Shown: positions 26,199 to 35,104 of the stretch, piece after piece
Numbering within the stretch: the stretch's first letter is position 1
Layout of the letters: each line of letters begins with the position of its first letter
NCBI GenBank assembly: GCA_018402765.1
Contig: JAGYIE010000002.1
Location: forward strand, 496,001-560,000
Length of the DNA: 64,000 nt
Direction of reading: 5' to 3'
Origin: Vicingaceae bacterium
GTDB lineage: Bacteria > Bacteroidota > Bacteroidia > Flavobacteriales_E > Vicingaceae
Notes under the pieces: model-generated
The model's input: only the letters and a program-made list of their open reading frames with translations
What the model was told of the DNA's origin: nothing
The model's database searches: none
Made by a program: the position numbers and the translations under genes

Positions 26199-27086
26199 AT
26201 GGCCAATTTAAAAGAAATACGAAGTAGGATTACCTCAGTATCTTCAACACGTCAGATTACCTCTGCGATGAAGATGGTTTCAGCCGCAAAGTTGAAGAGA
26301 GCTCAAGATGCTATTAATCAAATGAAACCTTACGCTGAAAAGTTAAAGGAATTATTGCAAGACCTTTCTACGAGTGCGGATACTATCGGAGATAGCCCTT
26401 ACAGTACTGAAAGAGAAGTTAATAATGTTTTACTAGTGCCAATCACTTCAAATAGAGGTCTTGCAGGTGCTTTCAATGCAAATATTATTAAAGCGACGAA
26501 TCAATTGATTAATAACCAACTTGAGGGTAAGAATGTAACAGTATTGGCTATAGGAAAAAAGGCTGACGACTTTTATAGAAAGACAGAATATAACATTAAG
26601 GGGAATACTCTTCCGAACAAACTAAATGAGTTATATGATGATTTATCATTTGAGAACGTAAGCAGAGTTACTGAAGCTGTTATGAAGTCATTTACTTATA
26701 AACAATTTGATCAGGTTCTTATAGTTTATAATGAATTTGTAAATGCTGCTATACAAAATGTAAATGTGGAACAGTTTTTACCACTAGTTCCTGCTGTTGA
26801 TGATCAAGGATCAAAATCAAAAAACACAGATTATATTTTCGAGCCAAACAAAGAAGAGATTGTTACAGAATTGATTCCAAAGTCTTTAAAGATTCAATTT
26901 TACAAGGCAATGTTGGATAGTTTTGCTTCTGAGCATGGCGCTCGTATGACGGCTATGCATAAAGCAACTGATAACGCCGGAACGTTAATACATGATTTAA
27001 AATTGGTTTATAATAAAGCTCGTCAGGCTGCAATTACTAATGAGATATTAGAAATTGTTGGAGGAGCAGCAGCATTGGATAATTAG
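26199..27086 (+). CDS. atpG: F1Fo ATP synthase subunit gamma
   Basis: A 295-residue central rotor shaft. The N-terminal helix has IRSRITSVSSTRQITSAMKM, and the C-terminal helix has the conserved EHGARMTAMHKATDNAG ... YNKARQAAITNEILEIVGGA. Last gene of this operon: a strong terminator follows and atpD/atpC are not in the window. A split of atpDC from the rest is common in Bacteroidota. Confidence 0.97.
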   Translation: MANLKEIRSRITSVSSTRQITSAMKMVSAAKLKRAQDAINQMKPYAEKLKELLQDLSTSADTIGDSPYSTEREVNNVLLVPITSNRGLAGAFNANIIKATNQLINNQLEGKNVTVLAIGKKADDFYRKTEYNIKGNTLPNKLNELYDDLSFENVSRVTEAVMKSFTYKQFDQVLIVYNEFVNAAIQNVNVEQFLPLVPAVDDQGSKSKNTDYIFEPNKEEIVTELIPKSLKIQFYKAMLDSFASEHGARMTAMHKATDNAGTLIHDLKLVYNKARQAAITNEILEIVGGAAALDN

Positions 27087-27099
27087 TTCTGATAATTAT

Positions 27100-27141
27100 A
27101 ATAAAAGCCTGAAAGAGAATATCTTCTTTCAGGCTTTTATT
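27100..27141 (+). terminator. Terminator of the atp operon
   Basis: A perfect 17-bp stem (27100-27116 with 27125-27141, core AAAAGCCTGAAAGA) closes an 8-nt loop 13 bp after the atpG stop. The stem's own T-rich 3' arm provides the uridine stretch. Confidence 0.9.
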
Positions 27142-27656
27142 GTTATATGTTCTGTTTAGGTGAAAGGCGATTCAGTAATCTACAACGCTGTTTTAACTCA
27201 AACCATTTTATTCATAAAATCTAACACATTTTTGTTAAATGTGAGAATACATTCCTATTTATTTAGGTCTTTACCCTACTTTATTTGCTTTCACTTTAAA
27301 CAGTAGGGTGTTTACCTTATATTCCTCAATAGTAATTCATTTAAGAGTTCTTCCTTAGTTCGCTACAACCCGCTTCACAGTTTCTGACCACCGGCTATTT
27401 TGATTCCGTTGACCACCTCTAACTGTATTCTCAGTATGACCAATAAGCTTATCTATTTTCTTGATTGTGTTTAGTAATTACTAATCTTAGGTTGATTATT
27501 TATTTTGGTTTTTACTATAAGGGTTAGAAGACTCCTTTCTGTAGTTTTATTTTTATTGATAATTGCTTAGTTTATTGAACTGGTTTTATTCGGCAAATGA
27601 TGAATTTGAAGATTGCCGAAGTTGATTTTTATATAAACTTTCCTGCTTTAAAATCA
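27142..27656. other. About 515 bp without a gene between atpG and the histidine kinase
   Basis: No frame looks coding. It holds a short inverted repeat, ACCCTACT (27273-27280) with AGTAGGGT (27302-27309), and two direct TGACCACC copies described separately. The DNA is AT-rich with many stops in all frames. Confidence 0.6.
27385..27417. repeat. Two TGACCACC copies 25 bp apart, possible IS21-family end remnant
   Basis: TGACCACC occurs at 27385-27392 and again at 27410-27417, separated by GGCTATTTTGATTCCGT. On the minus strand this reads as GGTGGTCA repeats with CCGG-like spacers, similar to the multiple terminal repeats of IS21-family elements found in Bacteroidota. No transposase gene is present, so at most this is a residue of an old insertion. 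Confidence 0.25.
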
Positions 27657-27664
27657 TAAATTTG
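27657..27664 (+). promoter_or_regulatory. Candidate -7 element of the histidine kinase gene
   Basis: TAAATTTG fits TAnnTTTG and ends 5 bp before the ATG at 27670. Transcription would then begin at or next to the start codon (leaderless or nearly so). No TTG at the usual -33 spacing, so the call is tentative. Confidence 0.35.
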
Positions 27665-27669
27665 AGTCG

Positions 27670-30600
27670 ATGAGAAAAAAATCCTTTTTATTTAAATTGG
27701 CTTTATTGATAGAATTGATTCTATTCTTATTATTAGTCTTACCCAAAAGTTGGATTAATCAGCAATACGGAAAGGTTCAATTAGCGATTGCCAAGGAAAA
27801 CTTTTTAGACTTAGAGGTTGAAGCAAGGAAGAACCTGGAAAATATGGTTCATTTCAAAGAATTAAGTGATTCTATAAACGATGGCTTAATTAGTTATTAT
27901 CTATTTACTGATGATTCCCTTGTATATTGGTCAAACAATAATGCAAGTATTAATGCAACTTTAAGCAAAACTGATATTGATAAGAAAGTTTTGTTACTTG
28001 ATGATGGATATTACTATTGTCAAAAAATTGTAAATCAAAAACATGTAGCCGTTTCAGCATTATTATTACAACAGCAGTATTTTCATAATAACGCGTATTT
28101 ACAAAACGGATTTACATTAAATAAGAATCTGGCCAAGTTGTATTCAATAGATACAACAGCAAATGAGGGAATTAAATTTAAGAATACCAATGAATCAGTT
28201 GTGTTTTCTATACAATCTGATTTGCCAAATGTAGAATTTCAATCGATAAGAGACTGGCAGGTGGGTGTGTACTTTATGGCCACGGTATTCTTTCTATTTA
28301 GTTTAGTTCAGTGGATACAACATAGACCCATCTATTGGTATGCCGGAGCTACATTCTTATTGATTAGTTTAAGATGGGTTAGTTATTATTTTCATTTTCC
28401 AGAATTTTTATACCGGTCAGATTTATTTAGCCCCAAAATATTTGCAATGAATGAATGGTTACCTAATCTAGGTGATACTATACTTCATTTGTTGTATGCA
28501 TTCACAATTTTGTGGCTTACCGTGTTACGTCTAGTAAGAAAAAAACTCAAAGCGCTTGGCTATATATTATTAGTTGTTTCGATATTTATTTTTGGTGCTT
28601 TCATCACTTACTTATTTAGAGGGTTAGTTATTAGCTCTACGATTAGTTTCGATTTGAGCAATTTATACTCACTAAACCTATATAGTTATTTAGGATTATT
28701 AGTGATGTGTTTTCTTCTATGTGCTATTTTTTTATTCATTTTTAGCGTGTTTAGCCAAAATAGAATGGTGTTTTCTCAAAGTGTTTTGGTTTTAATATTG
28801 TTAGGAATTTTAAACTATACTTTTCAATATTACTTAGGAGAAAGAAACATTATCTTCATCAATTGGCCATTTATATTTATGCTTTTTGTTGCAACCATTC
28901 AGCGATATTATAAAGGCAGGTATAATTTAACTCGTTCCTTATTTTTAATAGTAGTGTTGAGTTTTATTTCATCATATATTATTCTCCACCAGACTGCCCT
29001 AAAGGAGAGAAGGAATATGGCAGTAATGGCTCAAAAATTATCTGAAGAAAAGGATGTCATTGCTGAATATCTCTTTGCTAAGAGTGCGGAGAGAATGAAA
29101 AGTGATTCAATTCTTACGTCAATGATCAGGCAATACTGGGAAAATCCAATTGCTGTTAATGACTATATTACTTCTAACTACTTTAAAGACTTTTGGCAAG
29201 GATATAAATTACAATTTACATTTTGCACTCCTGATGATCGATTGTTTGTACAACCGGATAATCTAGAATTAAATTGTTTGCAGTTTTTTGATGAGCGAAT
29301 TGAAAAGCAGGGTAGCCCGACAGGCAGTTATCCACTTTTCTTAATGCAGTCAGAAACAGGTCAGATTTCCTATTTAAGTCGAATAGCTTTTGAAGTGGAT
29401 TCTACTCAGATTTATTTTTTCGCTGAATTCAATAACAAACGACTAATTGAAAATGAAGGATATCCAGAGCTATTGTTAGACCAAAAAGAGATTAGTAGAT
29501 CTATCAATTTAGGGGAGCTTTCTTTTGCAAAGTATGAGGATAATGAATTAGTGGCCAGTGCAGGAGATTATTCTTTTTCCTTCATTATCGATTCCATACC
29601 TGTAGAGGTAGGAGGGGTTTTAAAAATTAAAGATCAATCACATAATCACTTGTATTACAAGACTAGTTCATCTACAATATTGGAGTTAGTCGGACAAAGT
29701 AACGATTGGTTGAGTGCGTTTACAACTTTCTCGTATGTATTTACGATAATGGCGTCATTGATTGTGCTCATTGCTTTGGTAGCAAAAAAATTTCCCATTC
29801 AATTGGAATGGAGAATAACAGACTTTACAACTAAAATACAGTTGTTTATTATTGGAATTCTACTGTTATCGATAGGAATGTTTAGCGTCGCTTCAACTTA
29901 TTACATTAAAAAGCAGTATCGCTCTAAAAACGATAAGAATATCTCAGAGAAATTACGCTCAGTGCTTATAGAAGTCAACCAAAAATTAGGTGATGAAAAA
30001 GTGTTGAATAGCTCACTTTCTGAGTATATGACGCAAGTTTTGGTAAAGTTCTCAAATGTATTTTATACAGATATTAACTTGTACGGCTCCGATGGGAATT
30101 TAATAGCAACATCCAGACCTGAGATATTTGATATAGGACTTAAAGCACCATTAATGGATGCTAAAGCTTATTACATGATGGCGAAGAAGAAAAAGCGCAA
30201 CTTCATAAATAATGAGCACATTGGTCAGCTTAGCTATTTATCTGCCTATGTTCCCTTTTTCAATAATGAGGGTAAATTTTTAGCGTATTTGAATTTACCC
30301 TACTTCGCTAAGCAAAATGAGTTAGAGGAAGAGATTTCTAGTTTTTTAGTAAGTAGTATAAATATTTATGTAGTTATTTTCTGTTTCTCAATAATTCTTT
30401 CTGTCATTTTTGCGAATTACATTTCTAAGCCTCTTCAGTTATTAAAAGAGAATATATCTAAAGTAAATATTGGGTCTACAAATGAAATTATTGAATGGGA
30501 AGGAAGTGATGAGATTAGTAGTTTGGTGAAAGAGTACAATCGAATGGTAGTAAAGCTTGCTGATAGCGCAGATTTATTAGCTCGTACCGAACGTGCAGGA

Positions 30601-31266
30601 GCATGGAAGGAAATGGCTAAACAAGTAGCCCATGAAATAAAGAATCCATTGACGCCTATGAAGTTAAGTATTCAATACCTAAAGAGAGCTTCTGATGATC
30701 AACGAGCAGATTTAGCTCAACGAATAGATAAAACTACCGAAACGCTAATTCAACAAATTGATGCACTTGCTCAAATTGCTGATGAGTTTTCGAATTTTGC
30801 AAAAATGCCTGAGGCCCAAAAGCAGACCCTTGATTTTCTGCCAATTCTTAGCAATGCGGTTAATTTATATGATGAATTAGAGAATATTTCGTTAGAAACA
30901 GATTTGATTCAAACTAGTGTTTCTGTTGATAAAGACCAATTGTTGCGAGTTTTCAATAATATCATAAAAAATGGTTTTCAAGCAGTACCTAAAAATAGAA
31001 CACCAAAGATTTTAATAACTGCAGCTTTAGATGAATTGACAAATAATTACCAAATTAGAATTGAGGATAATGGACAGGGGATTTCTCCCTCTGATTATCA
31101 TCGTATTTTTGTACCTAACTTCACATCAAAATCTAGTGGAATGGGATTAGGATTAGCAATTGTAAAAAATATAATCGAACAATCCAATGGACGAGTATAC
31201 TTCGAGAGTGAACTAGGTGTAGGGACTACTTTTATCATAGTTTTACCCCGAGTAGCTGAAGAATAA
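27670..31266 (+). CDS. NtrY-like membrane sensor histidine kinase
   Basis: A 1198-residue multi-pass kinase. One N-terminal helix (about 8-25) and a periplasmic domain (to about 195) are followed by a cluster of membrane helices (about 200-440), a second extracytoplasmic sensor (about 445-680), further helices near 690 and 725, a double-Cache-like region (about 755-895), a helix near 900, and HAMP. The kinase core has the H box QVAHEIKNPLTPMKLS (His about 988), N box NNIIKNGFQAV, G1 DNGQGI and G2 GMGLGLAIVKN, all intact. The PLTPMKLS form is typical of NtrY relatives. No response regulator is adjacent, so its partner is unknown. Confidence 0.9.
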   Translation: MRKKSFLFKLALLIELILFLLLVLPKSWINQQYGKVQLAIAKENFLDLEVEARKNLENMVHFKELSDSINDGLISYYLFTDDSLVYWSNNNASINATLSKTDIDKKVLLLDDGYYYCQKIVNQKHVAVSALLLQQQYFHNNAYLQNGFTLNKNLAKLYSIDTTANEGIKFKNTNESVVFSIQSDLPNVEFQSIRDWQVGVYFMATVFFLFSLVQWIQHRPIYWYAGATFLLISLRWVSYYFHFPEFLYRSDLFSPKIFAMNEWLPNLGDTILHLLYAFTILWLTVLRLVRKKLKALGYILLVVSIFIFGAFITYLFRGLVISSTISFDLSNLYSLNLYSYLGLLVMCFLLCAIFLFIFSVFSQNRMVFSQSVLVLILLGILNYTFQYYLGERNIIFINWPFIFMLFVATIQRYYKGRYNLTRSLFLIVVLSFISSYIILHQTALKERRNMAVMAQKLSEEKDVIAEYLFAKSAERMKSDSILTSMIRQYWENPIAVNDYITSNYFKDFWQGYKLQFTFCTPDDRLFVQPDNLELNCLQFFDERIEKQGSPTGSYPLFLMQSETGQISYLSRIAFEVDSTQIYFFAEFNNKRLIENEGYPELLLDQKEISRSINLGELSFAKYEDNELVASAGDYSFSFIIDSIPVEVGGVLKIKDQSHNHLYYKTSSSTILELVGQSNDWLSAFTTFSYVFTIMASLIVLIALVAKKFPIQLEWRITDFTTKIQLFIIGILLLSIGMFSVASTYYIKKQYRSKNDKNISEKLRSVLIEVNQKLGDEKVLNSSLSEYMTQVLVKFSNVFYTDINLYGSDGNLIATSRPEIFDIGLKAPLMDAKAYYMMAKKKKRNFINNEHIGQLSYLSAYVPFFNNEGKFLAYLNLPYFAKQNELEEEISSFLVSSINIYVVIFCFSIILSVIFANYISKPLQLLKENISKVNIGSTNEIIEWEGSDEISSLVKEYNRMVVKLADSADLLARTERAGAWKEMAKQVAHEIKNPLTPMKLSIQYLKRASDDQRADLAQRIDKTTETLIQQIDALAQIADEFSNFAKMPEAQKQTLDFLPILSNAVNLYDELENISLETDLIQTSVSVDKDQLLRVFNNIIKNGFQAVPKNRTPKILITAALDELTNNYQIRIEDNGQGISPSDYHRIFVPNFTSKSSGMGLGLAIVKNIIEQSNGRVYFESELGVGTTFIIVLPRVAEE

Positions 31267-31270
31267 ATAA

Positions 31271-31278
31271 TACTTTTG
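31271..31278 (+). promoter_or_regulatory. Candidate -7 element before the enoyl-CoA hydratase gene
   Basis: TACTTTTG fits TAnnTTTG and lies 17 bp before the ATG at 31296, in the 29-bp gap after the kinase gene. If functional it gives the downstream seven-gene operon its own promoter. The -33 element is not clear. Confidence 0.4.
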
Positions 31279-31295
31279 AATAAAAATTCGAAGAA

Positions 31296-32075
31296 ATGGC
31301 TGAAAATATTTTAATAGAAAATGATGGTTCTGTTCAATTAATAATCATCAATCGTCCTGATAAATTAAACGCATTAAATAAGCAAACAATTGAGGAGATT
31401 GGTGATGCTGTAAGAACAGCGGATGCTAGTCAAGAGATCACTGCAATTATAATAACAGGCTCTGGACAAAAGGCTTTTGTAGCAGGAGCTGATATTTCAG
31501 AGTTTGCAAACTTTAATGGGAAAGAAGCTCATGCATTAAGCCAAAAGGGTCAATCTACCTTATTTAATGTAGTTGAAAACTGTCATACTCCTGTTATTGC
31601 TGCCGTAAATGGATTTGCTTTAGGTGGAGGGTTAGAATTAGCAATGAGTTGCCATATACGTGTAGCTTCTGATAATGCTAAAATGGGGCTTCCGGAAGTA
31701 ACATTAGGTGTAATTCCTGGTTATGGAGGCACACAGCGCTTGGCTCAGTTGGCAGGAAAAGGTAAGGCTATGGAGTTAATAATGACAGCTGATATGATCG
31801 ATGCCAATGAAGCATACAGAATTGGTCTTGTAAATCAAGTTACTTCGCAAGATGAATTATTAACAACGGCAAAAAAGATGGCGCATAAAATTTCTAGAAA
31901 CTCTTCTGTTGCCATTGGTAAAGCAATACAATCTATCAATGATGGATTTAGAGATGGAGTAAATGGCTTTGAATCTGAGATTAAACATTTCGGTGATTGT
32001 TTTGATACTGCAGACTTTAAAGAGGGAACAACAGCATTTCTAGAAAAAAGAAAGCCTAATTTTCCTGGAAACTAA
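31296..32075 (+). CDS. Enoyl-CoA hydratase (crotonase family)
   Basis: A 259-residue soluble enzyme of fatty-acid or acyl-CoA beta-oxidation that hydrates trans-2-enoyl-CoA. The oxyanion-hole motif is FVAGADISEF, and both catalytic glutamates of true hydratases are present: Glu114 in ALGGGLELAMSCH and Glu134 in GLPEVTLGVIPGYGGTQRL. The length is standard. Substrate chain length cannot be read from sequence. First gene of a plus-strand run reaching 38833. Confidence 0.92.
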   Translation: MAENILIENDGSVQLIIINRPDKLNALNKQTIEEIGDAVRTADASQEITAIIITGSGQKAFVAGADISEFANFNGKEAHALSQKGQSTLFNVVENCHTPVIAAVNGFALGGGLELAMSCHIRVASDNAKMGLPEVTLGVIPGYGGTQRLAQLAGKGKAMELIMTADMIDANEAYRIGLVNQVTSQDELLTTAKKMAHKISRNSSVAIGKAIQSINDGFRDGVNGFESEIKHFGDCFDTADFKEGTTAFLEKRKPNFPGN

Positions 32076-32111
32076 TTCGTTTTCCAATGAAATTTTATTC
32101 ACATAATTAGT

Positions 32112-33596
32112 ATGAATCCATTAAAAAAATTAGCTGGTCAAACTGCTATTTATGGATTGCCAAGTATTGTTGGTCGTTTGTTAAATTATGTGCTTGTTCC
32201 AATACATACTGCTGTTTTTTTACCAGAGAAGTTTGGTGTAATAATAGAAATGTATGCATATGTATCATTTTTGGTAGTATTGCTTACATACGGCATGGAG
32301 ACCGCCTTTTTTAGATTTAATTCTAAAGAAGAAAACAGTAAAGATGAGGTATTTTCTACCACCGTTCTGGCACTGATTGCCACAACGGTGGTTTTTATTT
32401 CTGTGGCCTCCATATTTGCTCAAAAGATAGCCGACTTTATTAGCTATCCAAATAATTCAGAGTACGTTATTTGGTTTTCTTTTATAGTAGGATTGGATGC
32501 TATTTCCTCCATACCATTAGCTAGGCTAAGGGATCAAAATAGAGCGCCATACTTTGCAATGGTTAACCTCGTGTCTATCTTTTTAAATGTAGGCTTAAAT
32601 ATTTTTTGGATTGGCTATTGTATCCCTGCTTACCAAGAAGGAGTAACTAATTTTTTTACCGAATATTTCTTTACGCCAACAATTGGCGTTGGGTACGTAT
32701 TTATAGCTAACTTATTTGCATCAGTTCTAAAGTTCGTATTGCTGTCACCAATAATTATAAAGTTAAAATGGAAGGTTGACTTTGGGCTGCTAAAAAGAAT
32801 GTTAAGTTATGGATGGCCTATTTTGGTGGCCAGTTTAGCGATTATTGTCAACGAAAACCTCGATAAAATATTAATTAAGTGGTTATTAAAAGATGAAATA
32901 GGAGTAGATGCAGCTACTGCTGAGGCAGGCATATATGGAGCATGTTATAAAATATCTATAATTATCAGCATATTTATTCAAGCTTTTAGATATGCAGCTG
33001 AGCCCTTTTTCTTTAACCAATCGAAAGAACAAGACGCTGCAAAGTCCTATGCGTTAGTGATGAAATACTTCGTAATAGTTTGTTCTTTTATTTTCTTAGG
33101 GGTGATGCTTTATATGGACCTGATTAAACATTTTGTAAGAAAAGAAGAATATTGGGTTGGTTTGGGAGTAGTGCCATATTTACTATTTGCTAATATCTTT
33201 TTAGGAATATTCTATAATCTATCTATTTGGTATAAACTAAGTGGTAAAACAAGATATGGAGCTGCTATTTCTTTGATTGGTGCCACTATTACTATTGTGT
33301 TAAACTTCATCTTGATACCTCGTGTTGGATATATGGGTTCTGCAATTACAACCTTAATTTGTTATGCTACTATGGTTGTAATTTCGTATTTCTTAGGGCA
33401 AAAGTATTTTCCTGTAAACTACCCAATTAAGCGGATATTGACTTATTTGCTAACAGCATTATCGATTTACTTAGTTTCTACACTAATAAGTATAGAGTCT
33501 AAATTATTTTTATACAGTGTAAATGTTCTTTTCTTAGCTGCTTTTATTGGCTTAGTAATCATTTTAGAAAAACCTAAAAAAGTTCTAATTTCGTAG
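32112..33596 (+). CDS. Polysaccharide/lipid flippase of the MOP superfamily (Wzx-like)
   Basis: A 494-residue integral membrane protein with about 12-14 hydrophobic helices. It opens with [19 protein letters not shown], the common start of oligosaccharide flippases, and has the repeated two-half layout of the MOP superfamily. It likely moves a lipid-linked glycan or a lipid across the inner membrane, but the substrate is unknown. No glycosyltransferases are adjacent, so it is not part of an O-antigen or capsule locus. In Bacteroidota this gene often precedes dut. Confidence 0.85.
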   Translation: MNPLKKLAGQTAIYGLPSIVGRLLNYVLVPIHTAVFLPEKFGVIIEMYAYVSFLVVLLTYGMETAFFRFNSKEENSKDEVFSTTVLALIATTVVFISVASIFAQKIADFISYPNNSEYVIWFSFIVGLDAISSIPLARLRDQNRAPYFAMVNLVSIFLNVGLNIFWIGYCIPAYQEGVTNFFTEYFFTPTIGVGYVFIANLFASVLKFVLLSPIIIKLKWKVDFGLLKRMLSYGWPILVASLAIIVNENLDKILIKWLLKDEIGVDAATAEAGIYGACYKISIIISIFIQAFRYAAEPFFFNQSKEQDAAKSYALVMKYFVIVCSFIFLGVMLYMDLIKHFVRKEEYWVGLGVVPYLLFANIFLGIFYNLSIWYKLSGKTRYGAAISLIGATITIVLNFILIPRVGYMGSAITTLICYATMVVISYFLGQKYFPVNYPIKRILTYLLTALSIYLVSTLISIESKLFLYSVNVLFLAAFIGLVIILEKPKKVLIS

Positions 33597-33649
33597 ATTA
33601 TTACTTCGTTTCTAACAAGAGAATTAGATTCTCACAATTCCATTTATCG

Positions 33650-34084
33650 ATGAAGATAAAAATTGTAAACCTCTCTAATCATGCACTACCAGAATATGGA
33701 ACAACAGCTGCTGCGGGTGTGGATTTAAGAGCCAATATAGATGAGTCAATTACATTAATGCCGCTGGAACGCGTTTTGGTTCCTACTGGTCTTTATATGG
33801 AAATTCCTGTAGGATATGAGGCACAAGTTAGGCCCAGAAGCGGGTTGGCTTTAAAAATGGGAATAACTGTATTAAACTCACCCGGTACTATTGATGCCGA
33901 TTACAGAGGTGAGATTAAAATTATTTTGATCAATTTATCTAATGAGCCATTTGTTATTGAAAATGGTGAACGAATAGCTCAAATGATTATTGCTGCTCAT
34001 GAGCAAGCGGAGTGGATACAAGTAGATACGCTAGAAGAAACCGAAAGGGGAGCTGGTGGATTTGGAAGTACAGGTGCAAAATAA
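33650..34084 (+). CDS. dut: dUTP diphosphatase
   Basis: A 144-residue trimeric dUTPase that hydrolyses dUTP to dUMP and pyrophosphate, keeping uracil out of DNA. All five motifs are visible: AAAGVDLRA, the RPRSGLALK phosphate-binding loop, [18 protein letters not shown] with the catalytic Asp, ERIAQMII, and the C-terminal [10 protein letters not shown] lid. Full length. Confidence 0.97.
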   Translation: MKIKIVNLSNHALPEYGTTAAAGVDLRANIDESITLMPLERVLVPTGLYMEIPVGYEAQVRPRSGLALKMGITVLNSPGTIDADYRGEIKIILINLSNEPFVIENGERIAQMIIAAHEQAEWIQVDTLEETERGAGGFGSTGAK

Positions 34085-34105
34085 AAGAACTCTAAAAGAA
34101 ATTAT

Positions 34106-35104
34106 ATGAAGATTGTAGTACCAATGGCAGGTGTTGGAAAGCGCATGCGACCACATACTTTAACTATACCAAAACCTTTACTGCCAATAGCGGGAAAACC
34201 GATAGTACAAAGATTGGTTGAGGATATCGCTAAGGTTTGTGCTGAATCAATAGAAGAAATTGGATTTATTGTAGGAGACATTGGGCATAGAGCAGAAGCT
34301 CATTTGCTATCAGTGGCAGAAGGGTTAGGTGCAAAAGGAAGAATCTTTTATCAAGACCAAGCATTAGGAACTGCTCATGCAATTTTATGTGCAAAAGATT
34401 TACTAGATGGTAAAGTTGTTGTTGCTTTCGCAGATACTTTATTCAGAGCAGACTTTACATTGGATGATTCTAAGGATGGAATTATATGGGTGCAAAGTGT
34501 TGAGGATCCTAAAGCCTTTGGTGTAGTTAAAGTAGATGAGAATAATGTTATTTCTGACTTTGTAGAAAAGCCTCAAGAATTTGTTTCTGATTTGGCGATT
34601 ATTGGAATCTATTACTTTAAAGATGGGGCTAACTTAAATAAAGAACTTCAGTACCTTATCGATAATGAGATAAAGGATAAAGGAGAGTACCAACTGACAA
34701 ATGCTTTAGAGAACATGAAGCAAAAGGGAGTTAAATTTTCTCCTGGAAAAGTTGATGAATGGTTAGATTGCGGAAATAAAAATGCAACTGTCTACACAAA
34801 TCAGCGTGTACTAGAATTTATTAAAGACCAACACGGCATTTCACAATCAGCTAGCATAGAAAATTCAGTGGTGATTGCGCCTTGCTATATAGGAGAAAAT
34901 GCTGTTGTAAAGAATTCTGTAGTTGGACCTCATGTGTCTATTGGTCATAATACATGTATAGAAAATTCTATTATCAACAATTCAATTATTCAAACGAATT
35001 CAATATTGAAAGGAGTGACGTACACAAACTCAATGATAGGTAATTTTACATCTATTTCTAAGGAATTAAATGAATGTAGTATAGGAGATTATAATGAGTT
35101 ATAA
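34106..35104 (+). CDS. Sugar nucleotidyltransferase with left-handed beta-helix tail
   Basis: A 332-residue NDP-sugar pyrophosphorylase-like protein. The N-terminal Rossmann-type domain opens with VPMAGVGKRMRPHTLT followed by PKPLLPIAGKPI, the GxGxRMxPxT nucleotide-binding signature and its Lys. FVEKP and the region to about 240 complete the catalytic domain. The C-terminal part (about 250-330) shows hexapeptide-type turns (VVIAPCYIGENAVV, SVVGPHVSIGHN). It resembles glucose-1-phosphate thymidylyl- or uridylyltransferases; the sugar and base are not resolved. Overlaps the next gene by 11 bp. Confidence 0.88.
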   Translation: MKIVVPMAGVGKRMRPHTLTIPKPLLPIAGKPIVQRLVEDIAKVCAESIEEIGFIVGDIGHRAEAHLLSVAEGLGAKGRIFYQDQALGTAHAILCAKDLLDGKVVVAFADTLFRADFTLDDSKDGIIWVQSVEDPKAFGVVKVDENNVISDFVEKPQEFVSDLAIIGIYYFKDGANLNKELQYLIDNEIKDKGEYQLTNALENMKQKGVKFSPGKVDEWLDCGNKNATVYTNQRVLEFIKDQHGISQSASIENSVVIAPCYIGENAVVKNSVVGPHVSIGHNTCIENSIINNSIIQTNSILKGVTYTNSMIGNFTSISKELNECSIGDYNEL

